The position numbers and the translations under genes are program-made. From contig NZ_QJJR01000016.1 of NCBI RefSeq assembly GCF_003201605.1, positions 1 to 56,659 on the forward strand: a stretch of 56,659 bases of DNA. Reading direction: 5' to 3'. The notes beneath the pieces are model-generated. The model ran no database searches. It was not told the origin of the DNA and saw only the letters and a list, made by a program, of their open reading frames with translations. Every line of letters begins with the position of its first letter. Position 1 is the stretch's first letter. The DNA is from Streptohalobacillus salinus (GTDB taxonomy: Bacteria > Bacillota > Bacilli > Bacillales > Amphibacillaceae). Positions 28,066-35,555 of the stretch are shown here, one piece after another.

Positions 28066-29208
28066 TTATGCTTGATTGAATCGTGCCAGTGAAAATAACG
28101 ACAAATCAAAATCACTGGTGCCTTCTAAAGCGAGTTGACTTAGTACCTCGCCCATCACACTACTGAATTTAAAGCCATGACCGGAAAAGCCAGCTGCCAG
28201 TATGACACGATTGAGTGTCGGGTGCTGGTCAATAATGAAATGACTATCGGGTGAATTGGTATATAAGCATGTCTTTCCTTCTTTTAGTTCGCCGTTTGCC
28301 TCTGGTAAATAACGCGTCAAGAAGAACCTTAAATCTGCTTCATCTGATCCATACGCACCAAAGTTCTGTTTATGTTGATCAGGATCAATCGATTGCCCCA
28401 CTTCAGCGCGCCCAATTTTCAAGCCTTGTCCTGCCTGCTCAGGAAACCCGTAACACATCCGGTCTCCTTCTTCAATATAAAAGGCCGGGAAATTAGCGAG
28501 ATCATAGATTGCCGGCGCTTCAAACCAGCCAAACGCTTTACGGGTGGGTTGCAATGGCAACTGCAGCTCTTTTAACAGCTTTCCAACCCAGGCACCGGCC
28601 GTAACAATCACCTTATGTGCAAAATAGACCTGATCCTCGGTCTCAATTTTGATTGTCTGTTCATCTTGTTCACGGATGTCCGTGACAGGTGTGTTCGTGA
28701 TTAAATGGGCACCGTGTTTAACCGCCAATTCGCGATAGGCCAGTATGGCCTCCTCACTATAAATAATACCCGCATCTTCTTCAAAACAGCCGATAAAATG
28801 CTCTGGCACAGAAAAACCCGGCCATCTTTGTTGCACCGCTTGACTCGTTAAAACCTCAAGGGGTAACTGGTGCGTTTCAGCACTAGCGATGGTCTCTTTT
28901 AAAAAAGGAGAGGATTTATCACCTAATCCTAACACACCCGTTTTCTCAAAAATCTTCGCAGCGCTTTGTTGGTCCAACTCTTCCCATAATTGTTGCGCAC
29001 GTTTAACTAATGCAACGTATTCTCTTCCTTCACCATAGGCATGACGCATCATTCGTGTACTCCCGTGATGACTTCCATGATGATGGGGCGGATCAAACGC
29101 ATCGATGAGTAGGGTATTTACGCCCTGTCCAGCTAAACAGGCACCTGTCGCCATCCCCATCGTCCCTGCACCAATTACCGCAACATCATAAACCGCTTCC
29201 TGTTTCAT
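28066..29208 (-). CDS. Monomeric sarcosine oxidase / N-methyl amino acid oxidase (SoxA/SolA type)
   Basis: 380 residues, FAD-dependent DAO fold. The dinucleotide motif DVAVIGAGTMGMATGACLA is at residues 8-26, followed by GSTRMMRHAYGEGREY with substrate-side Arg. The covalent-flavin cysteine corresponds to Cys314 in KTCLYTNSPDSH, and GFSGHGFKFSSVMGE lies near the C terminus. Members oxidatively demethylate sarcosine or N-methyl amino acids, producing formaldehyde and H2O2. Exact substrate not determinable. GGAGGCGAAC precedes the ATG. Isolated gene; about 95 bp from the ASCH gene upstream. Confidence 0.88.
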   Translation of the reverse strand: MKQEAVYDVAVIGAGTMGMATGACLAGQGVNTLLIDAFDPPHHHGSHHGSTRMMRHAYGEGREYVALVKRAQQLWEELDQQSAAKIFEKTGVLGLGDKSSPFLKETIASAETHQLPLEVLTSQAVQQRWPGFSVPEHFIGCFEEDAGIIYSEEAILAYRELAVKHGAHLITNTPVTDIREQDEQTIKIETEDQVYFAHKVIVTAGAWVGKLLKELQLPLQPTRKAFGWFEAPAIYDLANFPAFYIEEGDRMCYGFPEQAGQGLKIGRAEVGQSIDPDQHKQNFGAYGSDEADLRFFLTRYLPEANGELKEGKTCLYTNSPDSHFIIDQHPTLNRVILAAGFSGHGFKFSSVMGEVLSQLALEGTSDFDLSLFSLARFNQA

Positions 29209-29303
29209 TTATTGTTCGCCTCCTTCATTTCTCATTAAACCTTCACACCCTCCGTTCATCTGAAAGCGCATTGTCTCCCCTTACTTATCGTTAGTGGAAG
29301 CTT

Positions 29304-29756
29304 CTAAAAGACACGCACAAAACGCTCACAAACCACGGGCATATCTTCGTTAAACGCTAGCCCTACTTCCGCCAATTCACGACGAAAGAAGTCTTCATGG
29401 ACCTCGCGCCAGAAGGCAAGACTTCTATCCCCTTCGCCTTCTAAAAACGCGTGGGCTGCAGTTACTTCACGAAATGGAACCACTTCAACTGACGTGGTTT
29501 CGACGATGGCTACCGCCATGCCTTTGCCATCTAAAATAATATTATATTGCCCTACTTCAGGAAGCGGCTCCTCCTCGTGTTGATAAAGCAGTTGATTCGA
29601 TGCCGTTGCTGTTTTTATCCCTTTCACTACCAGCTCCGCAAGTTGATCGGCCATTTGTTCAGAATCACCAAATGCCCATGCTTGATAGTCTCCGTCAACA
29701 CCTGGATGCTCAGCCTTAAAGGTATTCCATAACAATACGATTGATTGTTTATTCAT
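29304..29756 (-). CDS. ASCH domain-containing protein
   Basis: 150 residues forming an ASCH (PUA-like) fold: WNTFKAEHP at the N terminus, then AFGDSEQMADQLAELVVKG, a GIKTATAS motif near residue 48 with the conserved Lys-Thr, and GDRSLAFWREVHEDFF. Related proteins include RNA-binding factors and N4-acetylcytidine amidohydrolases, so an RNA- or nucleoside-related role is possible. The frame can begin five codons earlier, but GGAG is 9 nt before the ATG at 29756. Possibly co-transcribed after ohrR (36 bp downstream of it). Confidence 0.85.
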   Translation of the reverse strand: MNKQSIVLLWNTFKAEHPGVDGDYQAWAFGDSEQMADQLAELVVKGIKTATASNQLLYQHEEEPLPEVGQYNIILDGKGMAVAIVETTSVEVVPFREVTAAHAFLEGEGDRSLAFWREVHEDFFRRELAEVGLAFNEDMPVVCERFVRVF

Positions 29757-29791
29757 GATTATTCGCTCCATTCACTTCATGCTTTTGATTA

Positions 29792-30223
29792 TTAGTCATC
29801 CATTTGTATTAACATTTTATTTAAAATGGTTTTAAGTTGACTGACCTCTTCTGCTGAAAGATTCGTACCCTCCACAAACTTTAAGGGAATGTCTTCAGCT
29901 AATGCTTCCATTTCCTCACCGTGTTTAGTTAAAGATACATTGACGACCCGTTCGTCTTCTTTGGAACGCTGACGCCTAACCAAGTTATGGTCTTCCATCC
30001 GTTTAATCATTGGCGTTAATGTCCCTGAATCTAAATACAACCGTTTCCCTAACGCTTTCACAGATATTGCCTTCACTTCCCAGAGGACGAGTAAAACTAA
30101 ATACTGCGGGTAGGTTAACTTTAACTTGTCTAACAACGGACGGTATCGTTTCGTCATCTCTCGCGTTGTTGCGTACAAAGGAAAACAAACTTGATTGTCC
30201 AACTTCAGTTGTTCTTTTGTCAC
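29792..30223 (-). CDS. ohrR: MarR-family organic hydroperoxide sensor OhrR
   Basis: About 143 residues with a winged helix (PQYLVLLVLWEVKAISVKAL and GTLTPMIKRMEDHNLVRRQRS). The sensing cysteine lies in LKLDNQVCFPLYA near the N terminus and conserved Tyr residues follow (REMTKRYRP). Oxidation of this Cys releases DNA in OhrR. I favour the GTG at 30223, because GAGGGG lies about 7 nt upstream; the ATG seven codons earlier (30244) lacks a site. Divergent from ohr across tandem operator-like palindromes. Confidence 0.93.
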   Translation of the reverse strand: MTKEQLKLDNQVCFPLYATTREMTKRYRPLLDKLKLTYPQYLVLLVLWEVKAISVKALGKRLYLDSGTLTPMIKRMEDHNLVRRQRSKEDERVVNVSLTKHGEEMEALAEDIPLKFVEGTNLSAEEVSQLKTILNKMLIQMDD

Positions 30224-30283
30224 CTCAATCACCCCTCTATTCATTAACGTTAGTTTACCACATAAGCATGCGTATTTGCATTT

Positions 30284-30325
30284 TTCAATTTAATTGTGTA
30301 CAATTAAATTGTTCAAAACTATAAT
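30284..30325. promoter_or_regulatory. Tandem OhrR operators and ohr promoter
   Basis: TACAATTAAATTGTT (30299-30313) matches the Bacillus OhrR palindrome TACAATT-AAATTGTA at all but the last base. Directly abutting is TTCAATTTAATTGTG (30284-30298), a second copy. The ohr promoter TGTACA (30297-30302), 17 bp, TATAAT (30320-30325) overlaps both, so OhrR binding would block it. Confidence 0.85.
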
Positions 30326-30350
30326 ACGAAACGAAAAGGAGATGCATGCA

Positions 30351-30773
30351 ATGGGGTTAGCCCTTTATACCGCAAAATCAACGGCATCAGGTGGACGACA
30401 AGGAACCACAAAAACGGCAGATGGGTCAATGGAACTTTCACTATCGCTTCCGAAAGGACTTGGAGGTTCCGAACAAGCGGGCACAACCAATCCCGAACAA
30501 CTCTTCTCACTCGGTTACGCTGCTTGTTTTGATAGTGCCTTACAGTTAGTCGCAGGCAAAGAAAAGAAAAAAATCACTTCCTCAGTTACCGCTGAAGTCA
30601 GCATTGAAAAACAATTAAAAGGTTTTGGTTTAAGCGTAAAGTTAATCGCTGAAATGGAAGGTGTTACACAGACGGAAGCAGAAGATTTAATGCATAAAGC
30701 ACACGCGGTTTGTCCTTACTCACGTGCAATTGAAGGCAATGTAACGGTGAAGAAAAAAGCGATTGCGAAGTAA
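30351..30773 (+). CDS. ohr: Organic hydroperoxide resistance protein Ohr (OsmC family)
   Basis: 140 residues. It starts MGLALYTAKSTASGGRQG as Ohr does. The catalytic pair is Cys59 (GYAACFDSAL) and Cys121 (HAVCPYSRA), and an Arg in GGRQG assists. It reduces organic hydroperoxides with lipoyl-protein electrons. AAAGGAG touches an upstream ATG; the ATG at 30351 has a 9-nt spacer and gives the canonical N terminus. Controlled by the divergent ohrR. Confidence 0.95.
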   Translation: MGLALYTAKSTASGGRQGTTKTADGSMELSLSLPKGLGGSEQAGTTNPEQLFSLGYAACFDSALQLVAGKEKKKITSSVTAEVSIEKQLKGFGLSVKLIAEMEGVTQTEAEDLMHKAHAVCPYSRAIEGNVTVKKKAIAK

Positions 30774-31082
30774 GAAGATCTTTTTGACTTCAAAATCTCT
30801 GTCAAAATTACGACATCAATTATTGAAAAAGGTTGCAGCGGCGCAATGGTATAGACTGATACGATTGATAAAGCAAGCGAGAAAATATACCCTTTCTGTT
30901 GGTGCAACCTTATTGATGAGTGTTAGTCCTTCTTGTTCTTCTGTTTTCAAAGTGCAGTTCAGATATTAGACAACATCGCAGACATATCGTTTAGGATTAC
31001 TGTCCCTATACAGACGACTTACTTAACGGCACAAAAAAAGAGAAGCGCAATAATCCTTCTCCTTTTTTATGCTGCACAAGCT
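30774..31082. other. 309-bp intergenic region after ohr
   Basis: No convincing gene. An inverted repeat AAGGTTGCA (about 30828) and TGCAACCTT (about 30903) sits 75 bp apart. A terminator follows at 31033-31068. Short reading frames here lack ribosome sites. Confidence 0.4.
31033..31068. terminator. Terminator between ohr and the opuAC-like gene
   Basis: AAAAAAGAGAAG pairs with CTTCTC(C)TTTTTT around a 10-nt loop. A and T runs on both sides suggest two-way action. Confidence 0.7.
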
Positions 31083-31982
31083 TTATTCATTTGGATTTGC
31101 TTCAAAATCTTCAAGTGAATCAACTTCCATATAGGTTGGAACAGCTAACCCAATCCTAGATCCTTCATATACAATACCAAAGTCTAAAAACTCACCCTCA
31201 TACCTATCATAAAGTTCACCGTGTGTACTCGGTAACCAAGGTGAGGTTGTTACATCGCCACTGCCAGAAGCAATAGCCTCAAACAAAATCGACGGATCAA
31301 CAGAAGTAACTGTTACGTCAAACCCGTGCTCTGTAAGGATTTCAGACGTAACATATGAAATGAATAATTCTGAGTTCCATTGTGTCGTTAAAATTTCAAT
31401 AGATTTTCCATCGACGGGATCTAAACCTTCCGTGTATACATCAATAAAATCCCGATTCCCTTCTACCCAACGATTTGCTAGTTCTTCCATATCAAGTTCT
31501 TCTTCTTGCGCTAAAAGTAATGCATCTTCAATCACACCGACTTCCATCTCAAAACGATCAAGAATCTCGTAAGCAATCGGGAAATCTTCTTCAAAGCCAA
31601 GACGCGCGATTTTTGCAGCGTACTGACCTTCGCCAAAAATTCCTTCTGGGTCTTCTAGAAACTTTAAATCATATTTAGCAAACATATAGTGTGGTGACCA
31701 CGCTGTGAAAATAATAGGTTCTTCGTTTTGAATCGCATTATCAAGCTCGGTCAACATAGCTCCTGTTGAAGAGGTTTGTTGACTCCAACCCGTAAAACTA
31801 TCGTAGTCTTCAATCACTTGCTCGTTGAGTTCAGTCTGACCAGCCCCTGGCTCTATTCCTGTAATTGTGTAGTCCATTTGGGCACTTTCACTTTCACTTT
31901 CTTCACTTTCTTCTCCGCAAGCTGTGATGAGAACGAGCGTGAAAATCGTTAATGCTAACAATATTTTTTTCCAGTTTAACAT
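31083..31982 (-). CDS. Glycine betaine/proline-betaine ABC substrate-binding lipoprotein, OpuAC-like
   Basis: 299 residues, full length for OpuAC. Signal with lipobox LITAC (Cys about 22), then an acidic linker ESEESESES. The ligand-binding lobes follow with YTITGIEPGAGQ, the Trp of FTAWSPHYMF and the Trp of DVTTSPWLPSTHGELY that form the betaine-binding aromatic cage. The order matches the Bacillus OpuAC arrangement. No OpuAA ATPase or OpuAB permease is adjacent, so it must work with a transporter encoded elsewhere. Ribosome site AGGGGGAAA. Confidence 0.9.
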   Translation of the reverse strand: MLNWKKILLALTIFTLVLITACGEESEESESESAQMDYTITGIEPGAGQTELNEQVIEDYDSFTGWSQQTSSTGAMLTELDNAIQNEEPIIFTAWSPHYMFAKYDLKFLEDPEGIFGEGQYAAKIARLGFEEDFPIAYEILDRFEMEVGVIEDALLLAQEEELDMEELANRWVEGNRDFIDVYTEGLDPVDGKSIEILTTQWNSELFISYVTSEILTEHGFDVTVTSVDPSILFEAIASGSGDVTTSPWLPSTHGELYDRYEGEFLDFGIVYEGSRIGLAVPTYMEVDSLEDFEANPNE

Positions 31983-32288
31983 TGTATTTCCCCCTGTTTT
32001 TCTCTGTTTTAAAAACTTAACGCATATTTATACATAAGTATATCGTTAATCGGGTATCCCATTCAAATATGATATTTTGAGTTAATCCCTCATTGCCTTT
32101 AGCTTTTTATCCTCTCGTCTGTTTGACTACTCTTTTTTATTCACTTTCGTCATATTGCTTCTAAATACTGCTTTATTCATCTTTAACAACGAAACCCCAA
32201 CTAATTCCCAGGTCGAATAGTCACTATCACTTAGCTAAATGCGGTATACTAAAGACAGGTAATCAATCACGAGAAATGAGGGTCTAAA
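31983..32288. other. 306-bp intergenic region
   Basis: AT-rich spacer between divergent opuAC-like and hydrolase genes, presumably holding both promoters. TATACT at about 32246 could be the -10 of the hydrolase gene. I see no gene or clear operator. Confidence 0.35.
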
Positions 32289-33047
32289 ATGAAAAAAAAA
32301 ACAAAGATTGGCTTAATTGGTGCGCTTGGAGCGACAACTAGTGCCTTATTATATAGTTCGGTCTATTTTTATAAACAAGCCGTTAAGAAAACGGAACAAC
32401 CTGTTGAATATGACTATGATCCAATTAAAGTTGTTGCTAATGATCCGTGGGAAAAAGAAAAACTATGGTATCAAACGACCCCTCGAAAAATCCTCATGAT
32501 TCAATCATCAGACGCATTAAATTTATCTGCTCTCTTCATTGAACACACAACCCCTACAAAAAAGGTTGCAATTCTCGCACATGGCTATAGCGGAAACAAC
32601 CGCGAAATGGCACCATTCGCAAGTCTCTTTCATGAATTAGGTTTTCACATTTTATTACCAGATGCCCGTGGTCATGGTGAGAGTGATGGAAATTATATCG
32701 GTTTTGGATGGCCAGAACGAAAAGATTATTTAATTTGGATCAGAAAAATGATTGAACGTTTTGGCACGGATTGTGAAATCGTTTTATACGGCATTAGCAT
32801 GGGCGGTGCCACGGTATTAAATGTGAGCGGCGAAGGCTTACCTGATAACGTGAAGGCCGTCGTTGAAGACTGTGGTTACAGTTCGGTCGCAAAAGAATTG
32901 GCCTATCAGATAAAAGCGATGTATAAGCTACCTGCTTATCCGTTCATTCCGCTCACTAGCTTATTAACCAAATTAAAAGTTGGTTACTCCTTTGAAGAAG
33001 CGGCACCTGAAGAACAAGTTAAAAAAAGCACGACGCCAACGTTATTT
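32289..33047 (+). pseudogene. Alpha/beta hydrolase, 5' part, split by IS110 element
   Basis: First 253 codons of a membrane-anchored alpha/beta hydrolase (YfhR/Bem46-like). An N-terminal helix (IGLIGALGATTSALLYSSVYF) is followed by the oxyanion motif LAHGYSGNNRE and DARGHGESDG. The nucleophile Ser170 lies in GISMGGAT. The reading frame then enters the IS and ends 99 bp later with unrelated residues. The Asp and His of the triad are on the other side of the element (34644-34841). Joining TTT at 33045-33047 to ATT at 34647 restores a 317-residue protein reading ...TPTLFIHGDSDHF.... The product as it stands lacks two thirds of the triad and should be inactive. Confidence 0.92.
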
Positions 33048-33202
33048 CCTACGTGTAGTCAAGTGATATTTATAAAAAATAACCAGTATTTAATTATTAT
33101 TCGTCTGAGATTTGAGAAGATTATGGTTTATAAGCATTCCAAATAAACCTAGTTATTCACTTTTAAAAAAACAACTAGGTGTGTATAATAAAAATAGATT
33201 GA

Positions 33203-34399
33203 TTAGCTGTGTGGGGACAAAGCATAATCATATAGTTCATTTTTATTGATTAAAAAATGAACTACTTTTAACAGCTTGTTTATACAAGCAATCATGGCAA
33301 CTTTATCTCGTTTATGATAAGGTTGCTTTCTTAGTTTATAATAATAATCCACTATATGATTGGGTGATGATTTTTGAGTTCGTAACATATTACGAACAAT
33401 AAAAAACAGAATCATCCTAGCTCTCGCATTTCCACGTTTGTTGATCCTCTCTTTTTTCGTTATGGTACCTGATTGATGGGTTCTTATATCAATACCCACA
33501 AAAGCATTTATTTTATTTGATGTTGAAAAACGTCTAATATCTCCCAACTCTGAGATGAGTAAAGCTGCAGATAAAGGCCCTATTCCTGGTATACTTACTA
33601 GAATGTGAAACTCAGATAACTCTTCAGTTAATTTAATCATTTTAGCAGATAGTGTTTCTTTCATTTTCAGAAGTTCGCGTATTCTTTTTATTCGAAACTG
33701 TACCTTCGTAACAGCAAAATGATCTTTATTTACTGAAGGATATGACTCTTCGGCCATCTTAATTAATTCTTCAGCCTTACGCTTCGCTTCTTCTTGAGAA
33801 ATTTTCTTCATTGTACCAGCAAGTATATGATTTTTAATTTTTGTTTTACTTATTTCTAATACATAAGCTGGATGTGCGAATTTCTCAATTACATTTAAGG
33901 TAAATTGAGATAAATTTTCAGAATATAATTTTTCAGCTTCTGGAAAAACCTTCTGTAGACCCGCATGTAAATAATTTTTTTCTTTCATTAAAGTCTCATG
34001 TACTTCGTTATATAAAGAAGATACTTCATGTAATTCCGTATATACAGAAGTCTGAGGTTGTGTTAACTCTCTATCAAAACGATAATGTGATTGAGCCAAC
34101 TTATGAGCGTCTACTTTATCAGTCTTATTTCCGCGTAACACGTCTGTTTGCATTTTTGCTAAAAGTGGATTTAATTTACTAAAAGCAATACCTTCAGATA
34201 TAAGAAAAGTCTCAATTTGACAAGAATAAACACCTGTTGCTTCAAAGACAACCTTTGTATCAAAATCACGTAGCTTTTCTCTTAATTGATGAAAACCACT
34301 CTGATTGTGTTTTAATTCCCATTCATCTACACATTCTCCTTGATCATAAATAACAACGTAACTTTTTCCCTTACTGATATCAAGTGCCATAACACGCAA
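33203..34399 (-). CDS. IS110 family transposase (DEDD recombinase)
   Basis: About 398 residues. The N-terminal RuvC-like DEDD domain shows Asp in MALDISKGKSY, Glu in VVFEATGVYS, and Asp/Asp in NKTDKVDAHKLA. A helical middle is followed by the C-terminal Tnp domain with SIPGIGPLSAALLISE and the catalytic serine region RFSTSNKINAFVGID, then INKRGNARARM. These recombinases use a bridge RNA to pair donor and target DNA. The longest frame extends 29 codons upstream, but those codons overlap the predicted RNA. GGGAGGGG lies 6 nt before the TTG at 34399, which I take as the start; ATG at 34390 is the alternative. Confidence 0.93.
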   Translation of the reverse strand: MRVMALDISKGKSYVVIYDQGECVDEWELKHNQSGFHQLREKLRDFDTKVVFEATGVYSCQIETFLISEGIAFSKLNPLLAKMQTDVLRGNKTDKVDAHKLAQSHYRFDRELTQPQTSVYTELHEVSSLYNEVHETLMKEKNYLHAGLQKVFPEAEKLYSENLSQFTLNVIEKFAHPAYVLEISKTKIKNHILAGTMKKISQEEAKRKAEELIKMAEESYPSVNKDHFAVTKVQFRIKRIRELLKMKETLSAKMIKLTEELSEFHILVSIPGIGPLSAALLISELGDIRRFSTSNKINAFVGIDIRTHQSGTITKKERINKRGNARARMILFFIVRNMLRTQKSSPNHIVDYYYKLRKQPYHKRDKVAMIACINKLLKVVHFLINKNELYDYALSPHS

Positions 34400-34424
34400 T
34401 ATATTCCCCTCCCTTTTATTGATT

Positions 34425-34626
34425 TGAAGCGATTTACTATGCCTTAACACTTCCAATTTCCTATACACGGTCTCAAGGACCAACATACTACAAACTGATT
34501 CAATTAAGGATAGTGAAGGGGCCAGTTTATTGTACAGACTCTATGGTCTTATAACGTTGACGGCCTCTTCTTCACTTTCTACTATAAAAAAAATAGTAGT
34601 GTAAATCCACCGTCGTGGATATTACA
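34425..34626 (-). ncRNA. Predicted bridge RNA of the IS110 element
   Basis: Read on the minus strand. A 5' stem-loop (34595-34631) comes first, followed by a U-rich linker. The target loop is closed by AGUGAAG (34576-34570) with CUUCACU (34518-34512) and by GGCC with GGCC. It has an apical hairpin AGAC/GUCU and two guide strands. The donor loop is closed by CUAUCCUUAA (34513-34504) with UUAAGG-C-AUAG (34447-34437). It has an apical hairpin GGUC/GACC and two guides. CGUCAACGUUAU (34562-34551) pairs with the target flank at 33034-33045 over 12 positions (one G-U), and AAUAAA (34531-34526) with TTTATT at 34644-34649. UAGUAUGUU (34490-34482) matches the left end 34637-34645, and UAGGAAA (34463-34457) the right end 33045-33051. 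Ends are estimates. Confidence 0.8.
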
Positions 34627-34643
34627 CTACTAATCTTAGTATG

Positions 34644-34841
34644 TTTATTCATGGCGACAGTGATCACTTCGTTCCCACGCAGATGGCCTACGAGCTATTT
34701 CACGCCATGCCGGGACCCAAGGAGTTATACATCGTCCCTGGGGCCAAGCATGCTTATAGCTATGTCACAAATAAAGCCGAATACCGCTTCAGGGTTCAAC
34801 GTTTCTTAGATAACTATTTAAGCAGCACGATTTCATTTTAA
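34644..34841 (+). pseudogene. Alpha/beta hydrolase, 3' part
   Basis: Last 64-65 codons of the split hydrolase. It carries the catalytic Asp (HGDSDHFVPT, residue 259 in the joined protein) and His (PGAKHAYSY, residue 288) and a normal C terminus. A fortuitous ATG near 34641 opens a 66-codon frame but has no ribosome site, so this part is probably not translated. Seen directly from the continuity of the family fold across the IS. Confidence 0.9.
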
Positions 34842-34868
34842 CCATTTACTTAAAGAAGGAAGTGTCCT

Positions 34869-35177
34869 ATGTTCTTACAAATTTTCATTGCTGTTTTTCT
34901 TATTGTTTATGCATTAAGTCACGCACGAGCATCTCAGCTTTTCTTAGGTAAAAAAGCAAAACAGTTACCAGATGCGCGTCGTACTCGTTACCAAAAAGGC
35001 TTGTTCTTGCCCTTTTTCAGTTTAGGTTCCCTGTTTCTCATCTTCACCTTTGCGACGGAATACGGTTGGCTCAGCGCCAATTCTTTTTTCATCCTTTACT
35101 TAGTTGTCGTCTTACCGTTAATTTTTTATATTTTCCGCTACAATAAAAAGCATTTAGGAACATTTTTCGAACGATAA
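34869..35177 (+). CDS. Small three-helix membrane protein, unrecognised
   Basis: 102 residues with hydrophobic segments at about 2-16, 45-62 and 70-90. A basic stretch follows the first helix (GKKAKQLPDARRTRYQKG) and the C terminus is basic (RYNKKHLGTFFER), suggesting a positive-inside loop. Ribosome site AAGAAGGAAG precedes the ATG. The stop overlaps the ATG of the next small frame (TAATG), a sign of translational coupling. I do not recognise the family; a DUF3784-like relationship is possible but unproven. Confidence 0.65.
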   Translation: MFLQIFIAVFLIVYALSHARASQLFLGKKAKQLPDARRTRYQKGLFLPFFSLGSLFLIFTFATEYGWLSANSFFILYLVVVLPLIFYIFRYNKKHLGTFFER

Positions 35178-35334
35178 TGGCAACACTTATCGCGTACTTT
35201 GCTCCCCAACTATAATAGGGGCAATTGGTGGCGCTGTCATTACTTGGTATACCGCAATAGAGTGTCTGGCAGCTGCTGGCACCGCAGGTGTAGCAGCTAT
35301 AACAATATATAGTAGTAAATCTGCAAAATCATAG
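35177..35334 (+). pseudogene. Gly/Ala-rich hydrophobic small peptide, frameshifted
   Basis: The ATG at 35177 overlaps the preceding stop (TAATG) and reads MATLIAYFAPQL before a stop at 35213-35215. One extra base in the CCCC run (about 35202) would join it to a second frame ending at 35334. That would give 52 residues with TIIGAIGGAVITWYTAIECL and then AAAGTAGVAAITIY and a Ser/Lys tail. The composition (GxxxG-like, single Cys, amphipathic hydrophobic core, basic tail) resembles small bacteriocins or pore-forming peptides, without a recognised family. It may be a true frameshift, a sequencing error in a homopolymer, or chance. Confidence 0.4.
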
Positions 35335-35390
35335 ATGAAAGAAGCCTATTATCAGTTAGGCAGCATCTAAATAAGATGGGAGGTATTTAA

Positions 35391-35543
35391 ATTGGATTTA
35401 ATACTATCCATAAAGCAAGTCTAATTATTGTTGTGTTGTTGCAACAGCTAATTGAAAACTCGAAGTTAATAAGGAGTCAAAGATTTGGGTATTACGTTTT
35501 AATTTTCATTAGCATTATACTTATAGTTATTCAATCAATGTAA
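35391..35543 (+). CDS. Possible 50-residue membrane peptide with non-standard ATT start
   Basis: GGGAGG (35378-35383) lies 7 nt before ATT. The frame from ATT runs 50 codons to TAA, ending in a hydrophobic helix (YYVLIFISIILIVIQSM) after a basic stretch (KLIRSQRFG). A terminator follows 13 bp later. The TTG one base on gives only a 10-codon frame. Size, charge pattern and place after the Gly/Ala-rich peptide would suit a small immunity-type protein, but this is inference and ATT starts are rare. Confidence 0.3.
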   Translation: MGFNTIHKASLIIVVLLQQLIENSKLIRSQRFGYYVLIFISIILIVIQSM

Positions 35544-35555
35544 ATGAACGATATA

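Larger units (their letters stand above)
33048..34643 (-). mobile_element. IS110-family insertion sequence (about 1596 bp) within a hydrolase gene
   Basis: Boundaries come from the restored hydrolase frame: TTT is present at both junctions (33045-33047 and 34644-34646), so the true ends can shift by up to 3 bp. It encodes one DEDD transposase on the minus strand. Transposase-upstream (left) end: 244 bp of non-coding DNA with a bridge-RNA-like fold. Right end: 155 bp, with a hairpin ACCTAGTT/AACTAGGT (33147-33180). There are no long terminal inverted repeats, as expected for IS110. TTGACT near the right end and TAAGAT near the left end would form a 17-bp-spaced promoter in the circular form. 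Confidence 0.9.

Noticed and set aside
29258-29272. cre-like sequence TGAAAGCGCATTGTC before the sarcosine-oxidase-like gene
   Set aside because: Three consensus positions fail, including the conserved right half, so CcpA control is not supported.
30763-31118. Short frames after ohr
   Set aside because: No ribosome sites and no conserved pattern; they overlap the terminator region.
32289-33146. Complete 285-residue hydrolase
   Set aside because: The last 33 codons are IS sequence; the protein lacks the catalytic Asp and His and is treated as a disrupted gene.
34567-34575. GUGAAGAAG as a target guide of the IS110 RNA
   Set aside because: It matches the target only partly and is better explained as the closing stem of the target loop, pairing with CUUCAC.
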